Assembly: GCA_040757455.1 (NCBI GenBank) | Contig: JBFLXE010000121.1 | Span: 1-7,889, forward strand | DNA: 7,889 nt | Reading direction: 5' to 3' | Source: Kmv42 sp040757455 | GTDB lineage: Bacteria > Nitrospirota > Thermodesulfovibrionia > Thermodesulfovibrionales > SM23-35 | Shown here: positions 1 to 6,956 of the stretch, piece after piece | Layout of the letters: each line of letters starts with the position of its first letter | Numbering within the stretch: position 1 is the stretch's first letter | Notes under the pieces: generated by a model | What the model saw: only the letters and a program-made list of their open reading frames with translations | Told to the model about the DNA's origin: nothing | The model's database searches: none | Program-made: the position numbers and the translations under genes

Positions 1-1217
1 TCAGAATCAATTCCCGTAAATTTGACCTCACCATGTATGATGAATTGGGCATACCAATTTTTAATAATGTCTCTGATTTTATAGGTATTTAGCGTTGCGA
101 AACCCGCCATCGTTTGTATCAACAAATCTGAAATAGTACCTTTTTCAGATGCAACAGCGAGGATTGGTCTTCTCGCTCCTAAATACTCAAATATCTTGAC
201 AGGATAAGTCATCCAATTTTCCTCTGAGGCTCTCTCAACAATTAATAAAACAGTTGAGTTGATTTGATTTTCGATACATTGATGATGAGAGACACTGCCA
301 TAGGTTTTTACCACATTGTTAAGACCATACTTCTCCGCAAGCAGTGTAGGAAAATTATCAGGGCCGTAAAACCTTATTTCAAATTTTCCTGGGTCAATTT
401 TATTCTCATCCATTAATTTTTGAATTGATGCAAACAGCGGAGACGGGTCTCTACCATCTCCGTGTAAAGATCCGGTATGTGTAATCACAAATTTATCAGA
501 TTTACCTTTATGTAAAGCACGAAAGTCGTCCGGATCAAATCCATTTGTTACAACATAAGTTTTTTCTTTCAATGAGGAATGAAGGATTTTAAGTTGCTCA
601 GCGTAAGATTCAGATACTGCGATAATGGCGTCAGAATTTTTTAAAGTTGATAACTCAAGTCTTCTTTCCAAATATCGTCTCACTTTAGATTTTTCAATAT
701 ATAAAGTATCTTGAGACCACAAATCCCTGAAATCGGCAATCCAGGGAATATTATATTGTCTTTTCAATTCCCTCGCGATAAGGTGGGTGATTACAGGTGG
801 GGAGGTGCTGATAATTACATCTATCTTCTCGCCACTTAAAAATTCGCATGCGTTTTTAAGAGCAAAATTATACCATCCCTTTTTATCATCAGGAAATGTA
901 ATAATTTCTTTGAGCAGCTTGATGATCCGGCTTTTCAATGTTTTATGATTATAATTTTTTGATATTGTCATACCAAATTGTTCCTGTAATCCTTTTTGCG
1001 GATTAAATCCTAATTTTGATTTAAGAGAACCAATAACGTCCTTATAATCCGTTTCAATTATTCTCATCTCCCCAAGCGATCTTCCCAGAAGTTTTGGAGT
1101 TAAAACTATAGGTTCCCATCCAAATTTAGGAAGATATTTAACTAATCCAAAAGGTCTTCGGGCACCAGAAGAAGTACTCGGTGGAAAAGAATGCGCTATG
1201 ATTAACACTTTTTTCAT
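1..1217 (-). CDS. Glycosyltransferase family 4-like protein (3' end outside window)
   Basis: Reading frame of 405 codons from ATG at 1217 to the window edge, without a stop, so the C-terminus is missing. The protein looks like a cytoplasmic GT-B fold sugar transferase that moves a sugar from a nucleotide donor onto a lipid-linked glycan. The N-terminus MKKVLIIAHSFPPSTSSGAR (residues 1-20) has the first beta strand and the glycine-containing acceptor loop usual in GT4 enzymes. STSPPVITHLIA (138-149) and WIADFRDLW (159-167) are typical of the N-terminal domain. NGFDPDDF (225-232) marks the linker, ITHTGSLHGDGRDP (245-258) opens the donor domain, and YPVKIFEYLGARRPILA (338-354) corresponds to the donor-binding E-x7-E region, partly changed. 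No clear Shine-Dalgarno precedes the ATG. Codon use is AT-rich, like the genes above 3814 and unlike the cassette next to it. Donor and acceptor sugars cannot be told. Confidence 0.88.
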   Translation of the reverse strand, partial: MKKVLIIAHSFPPSTSSGARRPFGLVKYLPKFGWEPIVLTPKLLGRSLGEMRIIETDYKDVIGSLKSKLGFNPQKGLQEQFGMTISKNYNHKTLKSRIIKLLKEIITFPDDKKGWYNFALKNACEFLSGEKIDVIISTSPPVITHLIARELKRQYNIPWIADFRDLWSQDTLYIEKSKVRRYLERRLELSTLKNSDAIIAVSESYAEQLKILHSSLKEKTYVVTNGFDPDDFRALHKGKSDKFVITHTGSLHGDGRDPSPLFASIQKLMDENKIDPGKFEIRFYGPDNFPTLLAEKYGLNNVVKTYGSVSHHQCIENQINSTVLLIVERASEENWMTYPVKIFEYLGARRPILAVASEKGTISDLLIQTMAGFATLNTYKIRDIIKNWYAQFIIHGEVKFTGIDS

Positions 1218-1447
1218 ACTATTTTGTTTTAAAGAATGTTTTAGATTTACTGAAATTTTTTATGAAAATCTGATGTTGAAATCTAAATCATCGGTGAATC
1301 TTCGACATGTCTCAATCTTCGAGCGTGAAGGAGACGACGAGGAAGTCCACATTTGACGATTCGCAGTCTTGCTGCCGGATGAGCTGACATTGAAAAGCTA
1401 CCCGACAAAAAGCGCGGTAGAATATCCCCTTTGCCTCTTTCTCACTA
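1218..1447. other. Non-coding gap between FemAB-like gene and glycosyltransferase
   Basis: About 230 bases without a gene I can support. Bases from about 1290 to 1447 are GC-rich like the cassette; bases 1218 to about 1290 are AT-rich like the glycosyltransferase. The composition break near 1290 is therefore the likely cassette edge. On the minus strand there is a 34-codon frame starting at an ATG near 1393, and in another frame a stretch reading NVDFLVVSFTLED followed by a stop. Both could be remains of a further cassette gene, but neither matches a family I can name. I saw no clear promoter hexamers, terminator hairpin or terminal inverted repeats. Confidence 0.5.
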
Positions 1448-2428
1448 TCAGTTCTGCAACAAACAGCGCAGGCCCTGGCGAATTCGTTTCATTCCTGTTC
1501 GTAACTTTCGTTTGATTGGTCCCACCATTGAGAACGTCGCGGCTTCGAGTATTACCTCTCTCGCACCAAAGCCCGCCTTAAAACGCCGAAGCCCTTGATC
1601 AGTCGGGTCTGCGCCGCCCAAATTGAACAGGCGTAGCCCTTCGTCTCTCAAAATCCTAGCAACTTCAGAAATGAGAAAGGGCGAAGTACCCATGCTCATA
1701 CCCTCCGGCGACGTCCCTGCTGATTGGTAGTACGCGCTACTGCTTGACCGTACGATCAGAATTGGAGAGAAGACCTTCTCTCGATTAGTCGCGTGAAAGA
1801 GTTCCGCAGCCCCACACCGTAACAGCGCTTCGAAGTACCGCGTATCACGGGGAATTGCTAAATCCTCGCCGCGGTCTTTTCGTCGCTGTATAGAGGCATG
1901 TATAAGTTTTAGGTGAACCTGGCTTGCTTTCGTTTCACGTGTTCGTTTAATAATGAGATCTGCTTTACGAGCACGATTGATGTTGCGACGATGATTCGTT
2001 GAGATGCGGCCAAACGGGTCGGCAGATGTCAAATCAATTACGTATTCGCATCGGCTGCGGCGGGTTAACTCCCCTGGCATCGATGGAATAACAGTTGCAT
2101 CAGAGCAAAAACTCTGGATACTCAATTCCCATACACCTTGTTTCTGACAGAACTCCCGGATTCCATTCCAAAATCCCTCTGGTTCCGATGGCCGTGGTGC
2201 TGTAACAATCTGAAGACAGCGCGATAAAAAGCCCCCTCGGAGAAAACCCAGGCACCCGGATATGATGTTAGATCCGGCACGGAGTTCCAGCAAGCATGGC
2301 CTTTCACCCATAGCGGCACGTGCTGCGGCATAAAAGGGGGTGTTGAACGGTGTATATGGAGTTAGGCGCGCAACAGCGTCGATCTGCTCCATGGTGGGTA
2401 AAGAGCTTGCTTCAAAATAGTAGATCAT
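1448..2428 (-). CDS. FemAB/GNAT-like acyltransferase (BioF2-like domain), cassette copy
   Basis: A 326-residue protein with the architecture of the FemAB-like branch of GNAT acyltransferases, found in peptidoglycan-bridge enzymes and in many exopolysaccharide clusters. STNHRRNINRARKADL (143-158) is the basic helix typical of the family. YYQSAGTSPEGMSMGTSP (233-250), then LRLFNLGGAD (265-274) and GLRRFKAGFGA (279-289), form the C-terminal GNAT core. The substrate is unknown; transfer of an acyl or aminoacyl group to an amino sugar is plausible. There is no signal peptide or membrane segment, so it is probably cytoplasmic. AAGG lies 8 bases before the ATG, and this ATG overlaps (ATGA) the original stop of the broken upstream gene, so the two were once translationally coupled. 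The gene is GC-rich unlike the flanking genes and shows no frame damage, so it may still work although its partner is broken. Confidence 0.78.
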   Translation of the reverse strand: MIYYFEASSLPTMEQIDAVARLTPYTPFNTPFYAAARAAMGERPCLLELRAGSNIISGCLGFLRGGFLSRCLQIVTAPRPSEPEGFWNGIREFCQKQGVWELSIQSFCSDATVIPSMPGELTRRSRCEYVIDLTSADPFGRISTNHRRNINRARKADLIIKRTRETKASQVHLKLIHASIQRRKDRGEDLAIPRDTRYFEALLRCGAAELFHATNREKVFSPILIVRSSSSAYYQSAGTSPEGMSMGTSPFLISEVARILRDEGLRLFNLGGADPTDQGLRRFKAGFGAREVILEAATFSMVGPIKRKLRTGMKRIRQGLRCLLQN

Positions 2429-2511
2429 TCTTCCGACCTTCGAACTGCCGACTCGAAAAGATTGGAATCGACGAAGAACTTCGCCGCCCAGTTCAGATAC
2501 TGATAGCGTCC

Positions 2512-2514
2512 CTA
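2512..2514 (-). other. Premature TAG stop near the C-terminus
   Basis: The TAG follows GSFPISGD and is followed in the same frame by GRYQYLNWAAKFFVDSN and about a dozen more residues before the TGA at 2425-2427. The C-terminal aromatic-rich extension is family-like, and a TAC or TAT tyrosine codon would give SGDYGRYQYLNW. A single substitution therefore removed about 29 residues. Confidence 0.75.
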
Positions 2515-3006
2515 GTCGCCAGAGATCGGAAAAGACCCTTTGATCGCGCCACGCGTCTCTGGAATCCCATCCAGACGTATGGTTCTACGAACATACTGAT
2601 TTGCTGCAAACGCAGCATCCCGAAAACGACTCTCTTTCGTATCTTGGTAAAGTAGTAGCCAGCAATATGCGATCTGCACAACCCCGGCGAGACACGCCCA
2701 AGAAACCGTTCCTTTCCAACCACTATCCAATCTACCAGGCAGGAAACCATTTGGCTCGAGCGCGCTAAGCAAACCTTCCCCCGTCCGACGGCCTGCCTCC
2801 AGCAGCGACGGATCTTTCGTGTAGCGATATGTTTCCAGCACGCCACGGAGAGCATACCCAAGGGTGTGTGTCAAGGGTTGAGATGCATCAGTCAAACAAC
2901 AGTCAGCAAACCATCCATTCTTATGCTGCCTAGTGAGTGCCCAGTGCACGTTTCTAATAGCAGCATCGGCATACCTCGTTTCGCGGCCAACCCGCGCAGC
3001 CTCAAG

Positions 3007-3017
3007 TAAATTAAACC
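3007..3017 (-). other. Second frame change inside the alpha/alpha-barrel gene
   Basis: The frame reading YETHIAWGL up to here continues as nonsense, while the frame that starts with LLEAARVGRETRYADA resumes the family pattern. The short AT-rich stretch GGTTTAATTTA separates the two halves. A loss of one base or a gain of two would explain it; either restores the frame used at the gene's start codon. Confidence 0.75.
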
Positions 3018-3388
3018 CCAAGCTATATGCGTTTCGTATGCCTTTTCTCCGGGCACAGCGAATGGCGTTTGATACTTGCGCCAACACCCATCGGCATCCT
3101 GTGAATTTACCAACCATTCAGCCGCCTTATGCATCGCTTCCAGATATGGTTCACCAAACCTGGCGGCACCGCTGGAAAGTCCAAGTAGGATCTGCCCGGT
3201 GTTGAAGGTGACTGCCACCACAGGCTTGCTGCCCACTGTACCTCCCTGAAAACCGCCCTCAGGATACTGAATTCTCACTAACCAATCCAGCATTTGCCGT
3301 GCGCGCTGTATGAGTGCCTCGTCCTGCTGCTCTTCTGCAAAGGACAGAACCGTAGGAACAATATAGCCCGTGGTCTCGGGATATGATG

Positions 3389-3395
3389 CCCCCCC
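3389..3395 (-). other. Frameshift in a seven-G run
   Basis: On the minus strand the codons GGT TGG GGG GGC run on in the first frame and lose the family pattern. Removing one G gives GGT TGG GGG GCA TCA TAT CCC, which reads GWGASYP and continues with the conserved SYPETTGY motif. The lesion is therefore a +1 change in a homopolymer, either real replication slippage or a base-calling error. Confidence 0.8.
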
Positions 3396-3619
3396 AACCA
3401 TTTACTAGGCTGTAATGACGGGCTACCCCACCGTCCCTGCTGGTTGAGTGATCCTGTGCTAAGCAAAGCCAAGCAACGGATTCAGCCACTGTGCGTTCAA
3501 TCCCATGATCGTCACCCAATCCACAACGCCGATCACGACGCCGCTCCTCTTTCGCAGCTGAGGGCAGGGTCAGGCGCTCCATGACCGCGCGACTTTTTCG
3601 GATTATTCTTTTAATCATA

Positions 3620-3813
3620 TTTTTTACCCCATGTCCACAGACTGCTAACAGTTACTAAAATATCAGCATCAGAAATTTTTTTAATTCTAATTGTTTCTCA
3701 AAATATTTAATGAAGCCGAATTTTTCCTGGTAGTTTAGGAGTTAGGATGATAGGTTCTCAATTATAATTCGGAAGGTATTTTGCCAATCCGAAGGGCCTT
3801 CGGGCACCAATAG
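3620..3813 (-). pseudogene. Internally deleted glycosyltransferase remnant
   Basis: Directly after the epimerase stop, the minus strand reads GARRPFGLAKYLPNYN, a TGA, then EPIILTPKLPGK. This matches residues 18-46 of the intact glycosyltransferase at 1-1217 (GARRPFGLVKYLPKFG, W, EPIVLTPKLLGR), with the conserved Trp codon turned into a stop. Further on, KYFEKQLELKK and, after a one-base shift in an A run, ISDADILVTVSS match residues 181-203 of the same enzyme (RYLERRLELS and NSDAIIAVSES). About 135 residues between the two blocks are missing, as is everything after them. By eye the DNA match in the first block is roughly 70 percent, so this is an old paralogue and not a recent copy. It has no start codon or catalytic half and cannot work. 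Confidence 0.75.
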
Positions 3814-4992
3814 CTACTCGTGAATCAAAATATTAACAGTCCTTTCTGCCGTTCTACCGTCCCACAGTTCCGGAATACTTTGGCCTCCCTGCTTTTTTGA
3901 AATCGCATCTTCAAAAGCTTTTCTGATTCTCACGGGATCGTTTCCGACAACTGTATTTGTTCCTTCCGTAACAGTTACTGGTCTCTCGGTGTTTTCCCTG
4001 AGAGTTATGCAGGGAATGCCCATCGCAGTTGTTTCTTCCTGAGCGCCGCCAGAGTCTGTAAATACCACTTTTGCTTTGGTCATAAGAGTTATAAAATCAA
4101 GGTAACCAAGAGGTGGCAAGCCAAAAAATTGATTTTTATCTTTTCTATTAAATGGCCGAAAATTATCACTTACCCAGCTAATGTTATTCTCCAATCTAAA
4201 TCTTTCTATCTGTTTCCTTGCTCTTGGATGAACGGGAAAAAATATCGGCATCTCTTTCGATATTTCTCGCAGGCAATTCAACACTCTTTCCAGGATCCTC
4301 TTGTCATCGACATTGGAGGGACGATGAAGAGTGAGCAGGGCATATTCGCAATTTTCTACACTCTTCTGAGGCATGATCCCATTGAGCTTCGCGAAAATCT
4401 TTGATCTGTGAGTATATTGCAAAATTGACCGCAAACTATCGATCATGATATTTCCCACAAAGAATATCTTTTCCTTCTTTATACCCTCTCTTAATAGATT
4501 CTCATTCGCATCTCTTGAAGGGGTAAACAGAAAGTCGCATATTTGATCAGTCAAAATCCTGTTGATTTCCTCGGGCATGGATCTGTCGAAAGACCGTAAA
4601 CCGGCTTCCACATGGGCCGCAGGGATTTGCAGCTTAGTGGCAACCAGCGCACAGGCTATGGTAGAATTTACATCGCCAACCACAATTACCAGATCCGGTT
4701 TATGTTCCACAGCCACTTTCTCGAAGGCCATCATGATCTTACCCGTCTGCTCGCCGTGGCCTCCTGAACCAACGCCCAGATTGATATCGGGCTTTGGGAT
4801 TTTAAGCTCGCTAAAAAAAACATCGGACATGGTTTTATCATAATGCTGTCCTGTGTGGATGATTACTGGAATTATGGCCCTTTTCTCGTTTGTTTGATTA
4901 ACATTATATTGCCTGATTGCCCTCATCAGAGGAGCAATTTTCATAAAATTCGGCCTTGCACCGGCTATTATTAGCCACTTCGACTTCTTCAT
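3814..4992 (-). CDS. wecB: UDP-N-acetylglucosamine 2-epimerase (non-hydrolysing)
   Basis: This cytoplasmic enzyme converts UDP-GlcNAc to UDP-ManNAc, the precursor of ManNAc and ManNAcA residues in surface glycans. The 392-residue product is of normal family length. It carries GARPNFMK (11-18) at the first strand, TGQHYDKTMSD, HVEAGLRS (127-134), PEEINR (140-145), LTLHRP with the conserved His-Arg (from about 220), SGGAQEE (314-320) and ENTERPVT (333-340), the UDP-binding signature. I chose ATG 4992 because it starts just before the first strand and has AGAGG at 5003-5007; the same frame extends to ATG 5037, which would add 15 unconserved residues. The C-terminus looks complete, and the stop lies right against the glycosyltransferase remnant. 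The name wecB/mnaA rests on motifs; a relative with a modified sugar substrate cannot be excluded. Confidence 0.93.
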   Translation of the reverse strand: MKKSKWLIIAGARPNFMKIAPLMRAIRQYNVNQTNEKRAIIPVIIHTGQHYDKTMSDVFFSELKIPKPDINLGVGSGGHGEQTGKIMMAFEKVAVEHKPDLVIVVGDVNSTIACALVATKLQIPAAHVEAGLRSFDRSMPEEINRILTDQICDFLFTPSRDANENLLREGIKKEKIFFVGNIMIDSLRSILQYTHRSKIFAKLNGIMPQKSVENCEYALLTLHRPSNVDDKRILERVLNCLREISKEMPIFFPVHPRARKQIERFRLENNISWVSDNFRPFNRKDKNQFFGLPPLGYLDFITLMTKAKVVFTDSGGAQEETTAMGIPCITLRENTERPVTVTEGTNTVVGNDPVRIRKAFEDAISKKQGGQSIPELWDGRTAERTVNILIHE

Positions 4993-5056
4993 CGTGTATC
5001 TGCCTCTAATTTGTCTTTTATCCATAACGTAATGCACATGTCATTGACCTGAAGTA

Positions 5057-5077
5057 CCCCTCTTTGGCAAAGAGGGG
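5057..5077. repeat. Perfect hairpin CCCCTCTTT-GGC-AAAGAGGGG
   Basis: Nine-base arms are perfectly complementary around a three-base loop. The hairpin lies about 65 bases before the epimerase start at 4992 and could shape the mRNA leader or protect a processed 5' end. It resembles the other C-rich/TTT...AAA/G-rich palindromes in this spacer, which points to a repeat family and not to a gene-specific regulator. Confidence 0.75.
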
Positions 5078-5084
5078 CACATTA

Positions 5085-5129
5085 CCTCCCTTTGGTCCGC
5101 CTGAGGCGGAAAGGATAGGAGGGATTTTA
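5085..5129 (+). repeat. REP-like palindrome, copy 1
   Basis: The core TCCGCC-TGA-GGCGGA (5096-5110) is a perfect six-base stem. It sits inside an imperfect outer stem, CCTCC (5085-5089) against GGAGG (5118-5122), and the unit ends GGAGGGATTTTA. This tail and the CCTCCCTTTGG opening resemble copy 2 at 5182-5219, which is in the opposite orientation, so the two may be halves of one element. Confidence 0.65.
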
Positions 5130-5181
5130 TGATTAATGTCTTCATACTTATGATCTTATTATTAACTCGATTCATTTGTTC

Positions 5182-5219
5182 TTAAAATCCCCCTTCATCC
5201 CCCTTTTCCAAAGGGGGAG
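5182..5219 (-). repeat. REP-like palindrome, copy 2
   Basis: The stem CCCCCTTT (5199-5206) and AAAGGGGG (5210-5217) is perfect with a TCC loop. Read on the minus strand, it continues into GATGAAGGGGGATTTTAA. Elements of this appearance are common as dispersed intergenic repeats in many bacteria. On the plus strand the stem is followed by the T-rich AGTTTATTTT, so it looks like a terminator in that direction, but no plus-strand gene lies here. Confidence 0.7.
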
Positions 5220-5255
5220 TTTATTTTCATTCTCCTTTGTGAGCCAATGGGTGTC

Positions 5256-6929
5256 CTATATGCATTCCCAATCAAAGTCCAGGCCGGCATCTTTCACTTT
5301 TTTTTCGAGCAAATAAAGTCTTTTGAAAAGAAAAATTGCATGTTCTACTCGCCTCCAACCTGCGATAGCAGCTATATCCACGGGAAAACACACTCTTTTT
5401 GATAAGAGAGAAAGCCACTTCTTACTGCAAATAACGGGTATTAATTGTAATGCCCACTGTTTTGCGCACCGGGCAAGCTTGGGACGTTTGTGCTTTTTAG
5501 CCAAGTCGTAGGCATTGGGAATTTTAGCCAGATGAGGGAAGTGTCTTTGAAAAATTCTGCGATAAGTATCACGATTAAATACAATATAAGCATGCTTCAT
5601 TTTATATGAAAGCAATGGCCAATTATAAAACGGAAGCAAAGCTTCTGCCAACCCGAGATGCTGGAGAAAGTTGCTCGAAATATAGAATCTGTGAGTATAA
5701 TAGAAATCCTGCCAGCCAAGAATTTTATTGATCTTTAAACCCTCTTTAACCGCTCTTTCCATCCATATGCGTGCCCTCATTTTTATCTTTTCAGCGATAT
5801 CTTTTCGAATAAGTCTGAAGTCAGATCTTGTATGTTTACGCTGAAGGACATCTACCGGGTCATCTTCCCATTCTGTTTCATATTTGCCCATGAACCTATC
5901 GGAATCCCCCCGGATCAGGGCATCGCCCATGAAACCATTGACCATGGGTATCCCCGCATAATCCTGAGCAATCAGATAAGACACACTTTTTGAAATTGGA
6001 AACCCATCGGCCATGAAGTAGTAAACCGGATCATAAAGATCCCATGTCGAACTCTTGACCGGATAATGTTTAAGAGGAACTTTGAGTGTTGCTGATACCT
6101 CATGAGCGATATTGCGTTCTTCCTCTGTATAACCCACGGTAGCACAATCGATATCTGTTTTTCCGTTAGACAGCAATAAGGCCAGTGAATACCTGCTATC
6201 CCATCCTCCTGAAAGAGCAATACTTATTCGATCATGTTTTGATGCAATAGTTTTCACAGCAGTTGTAACAATCTGATGAATTTCTTCGGAGGCCTGCTCT
6301 GCATCAGTCATTTGTGAATCAGTTTCAAATTCGGCATAAATACTTTGTCTATACTCTCCATCTTCACAAATTACGACCGAACCGGGCGGCAGGCGACGGA
6401 AGTCAGAGAAAAGAGAACCATCAGTACAATTAAATCCATACATAATCCATGCACTGACGGCGTCATAATCGATCCTTCCCTTACTCAGTCCCGTGCTCTG
6501 AATAGTCCATACATCGCTGCCGAAAATAAGGCAGCCATTTTTTTCACCAAGAAATATCGGACGTATTCCAAGAATATCTGTAACGAAGACTATGCGTTTT
6601 TGCCCCGGTTGATCTATCATGATGACAAAAGTGCCAATAAGCTCCTTGAACCGATCATAACGCTTTTCAGCAAGGACTCTTATGCACCATTCCGGAATAT
6701 CAGACGGAGCGATCTCAGGATGTGCAGGTATTCCCCAGACATAACAATAAGCTCCATATTTTTGGGAAAAATAACTGTGCAATGATGTATGAGGCGAAGC
6801 AAACATCTTTACCTGACGACGCTTGCCATCGAAATCAGCAGGTATCACCACGGGCTGTGTCCCCTCGAATACAATATTATTCAACTGATTTTCACTGGTT
6901 GAAATCTGGTAGCCAAATATTTGATTCAT
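5256..6929 (-). CDS. Asparagine synthase-like amide-forming enzyme without Cys2
   Basis: A 557-residue protein with the two-domain plan of glutamine-dependent asparagine synthetases. The N-terminal half (about 1-200) has the glutaminase fold, including VFVTDILGIRPIF (115-127) and FRRLPPGSVV (177-186). The C-terminal half has the ATP pyrophosphatase loop SGGWDS (240-245) and NGFMGDAL (331-338) where asparagine synthetases have a SGEGADE-like motif. The usual catalytic cysteine after the start Met is absent (MNQIFGYQ), so glutamine hydrolysis is unlikely. It may use free ammonia, a partner glutaminase or another amine. In polysaccharide clusters such homologues can amidate uronic acids; that role here is inference. 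The ATG at 6929 has only a weak ribosome site and lies 27 bases after the preceding stop, suggesting co-transcription. True asparagine synthesis is less likely in this setting. Confidence 0.85.
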   Translation of the reverse strand: MNQIFGYQISTSENQLNNIVFEGTQPVVIPADFDGKRRQVKMFASPHTSLHSYFSQKYGAYCYVWGIPAHPEIAPSDIPEWCIRVLAEKRYDRFKELIGTFVIMIDQPGQKRIVFVTDILGIRPIFLGEKNGCLIFGSDVWTIQSTGLSKGRIDYDAVSAWIMYGFNCTDGSLFSDFRRLPPGSVVICEDGEYRQSIYAEFETDSQMTDAEQASEEIHQIVTTAVKTIASKHDRISIALSGGWDSRYSLALLLSNGKTDIDCATVGYTEEERNIAHEVSATLKVPLKHYPVKSSTWDLYDPVYYFMADGFPISKSVSYLIAQDYAGIPMVNGFMGDALIRGDSDRFMGKYETEWEDDPVDVLQRKHTRSDFRLIRKDIAEKIKMRARIWMERAVKEGLKINKILGWQDFYYTHRFYISSNFLQHLGLAEALLPFYNWPLLSYKMKHAYIVFNRDTYRRIFQRHFPHLAKIPNAYDLAKKHKRPKLARCAKQWALQLIPVICSKKWLSLLSKRVCFPVDIAAIAGWRRVEHAIFLFKRLYLLEKKVKDAGLDFDWECI

Positions 6930-6956
6930 AATTGGCTTTCTGAAAAAACTCTATCT

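Larger units (their letters stand above)
2425..3618 (-). pseudogene. Broken prenyltransferase/squalene-cyclase-repeat (alpha/alpha barrel) protein
   Basis: Three consecutive frames make one protein of about 396 residues. From ATG 3618 (GGGG 8 bases upstream) the first frame reads through RTVAESVAWLCLAQDHS and ARHYSLVNGWG. An extra base in the G run at 3389-3395 shifts it to SYPETTGYIVPTVLSF, GGFQGGTVG, TFNTGQILLGL and YETHIAWGL. A second change at 3007-3017 restores the first frame: LLEAARV, NGWFADCCL, LTHTLGYALRGVLETYRY, GSFPISGD. A TAG at 2512-2514 follows, but the frame continues GRYQYLNWAAKFFVDSN to a TGA at 2425-2427 overlapping the next ATG. The GG(F/W) and T-G-Q-x-L helix-repeat features are those of the prenyltransferase/squalene oxidase repeat superfamily. 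Small proteins of this kind occur in exopolysaccharide clusters with unknown function; I cannot see a cyclase DxDD motif. Either the gene is dead, or the lesions are partly sequencing errors. Confidence 0.83.
4993..5255. other. Intergenic spacer with palindromic repeats
   Basis: The gap separates the asparagine-synthase-like gene from the epimerase and is the only long spacer in the upper part of the operon. It holds the three palindromes listed separately and an AT-rich centre (about 5131-5180). On the minus strand none of the hairpins is followed by a convincing U run, so they are not clear intrinsic terminators for the operon. I found no firm promoter. A 44-codon minus-strand frame through the repeats is repeat sequence and not a gene. 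Confidence 0.7.

Noticed and set aside
2350..2655. 101-codon plus-strand open frame across the junction of the two cassette genes
   Set aside because: Both minus-strand frames here carry family-like sequence, including the hidden C-terminus after the TAG; the plus-strand peptide is not recognisable.
1290..3620. Insertion sequence or composite transposon carrying the cassette
   Set aside because: No transposase or integrase frame, terminal inverted repeats or direct target duplication could be seen at either edge.
4562..4843. 93-codon plus-strand open frame opposite the epimerase
   Set aside because: It is antisense to conserved epimerase motifs such as HVEAGLRS and is best explained as a shadow frame.
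5043..5177. 44-codon minus-strand frame across the spacer
   Set aside because: It is made largely of the palindromic repeats, has no clear ribosome site, and its peptide looks like translated repeat sequence.
5199..5217. Intrinsic terminator for the operon
   Set aside because: The stem is strong, but on the minus strand it is followed by GATGAAGGGGG and not by a U run; it looks like a terminator only toward the plus strand, where there is no gene.
6345..6785. 146-codon plus-strand open frame opposite the asparagine-synthase-like gene
   Set aside because: It lies wholly antisense to a well-supported gene, shows no family motif and has no operon partner.
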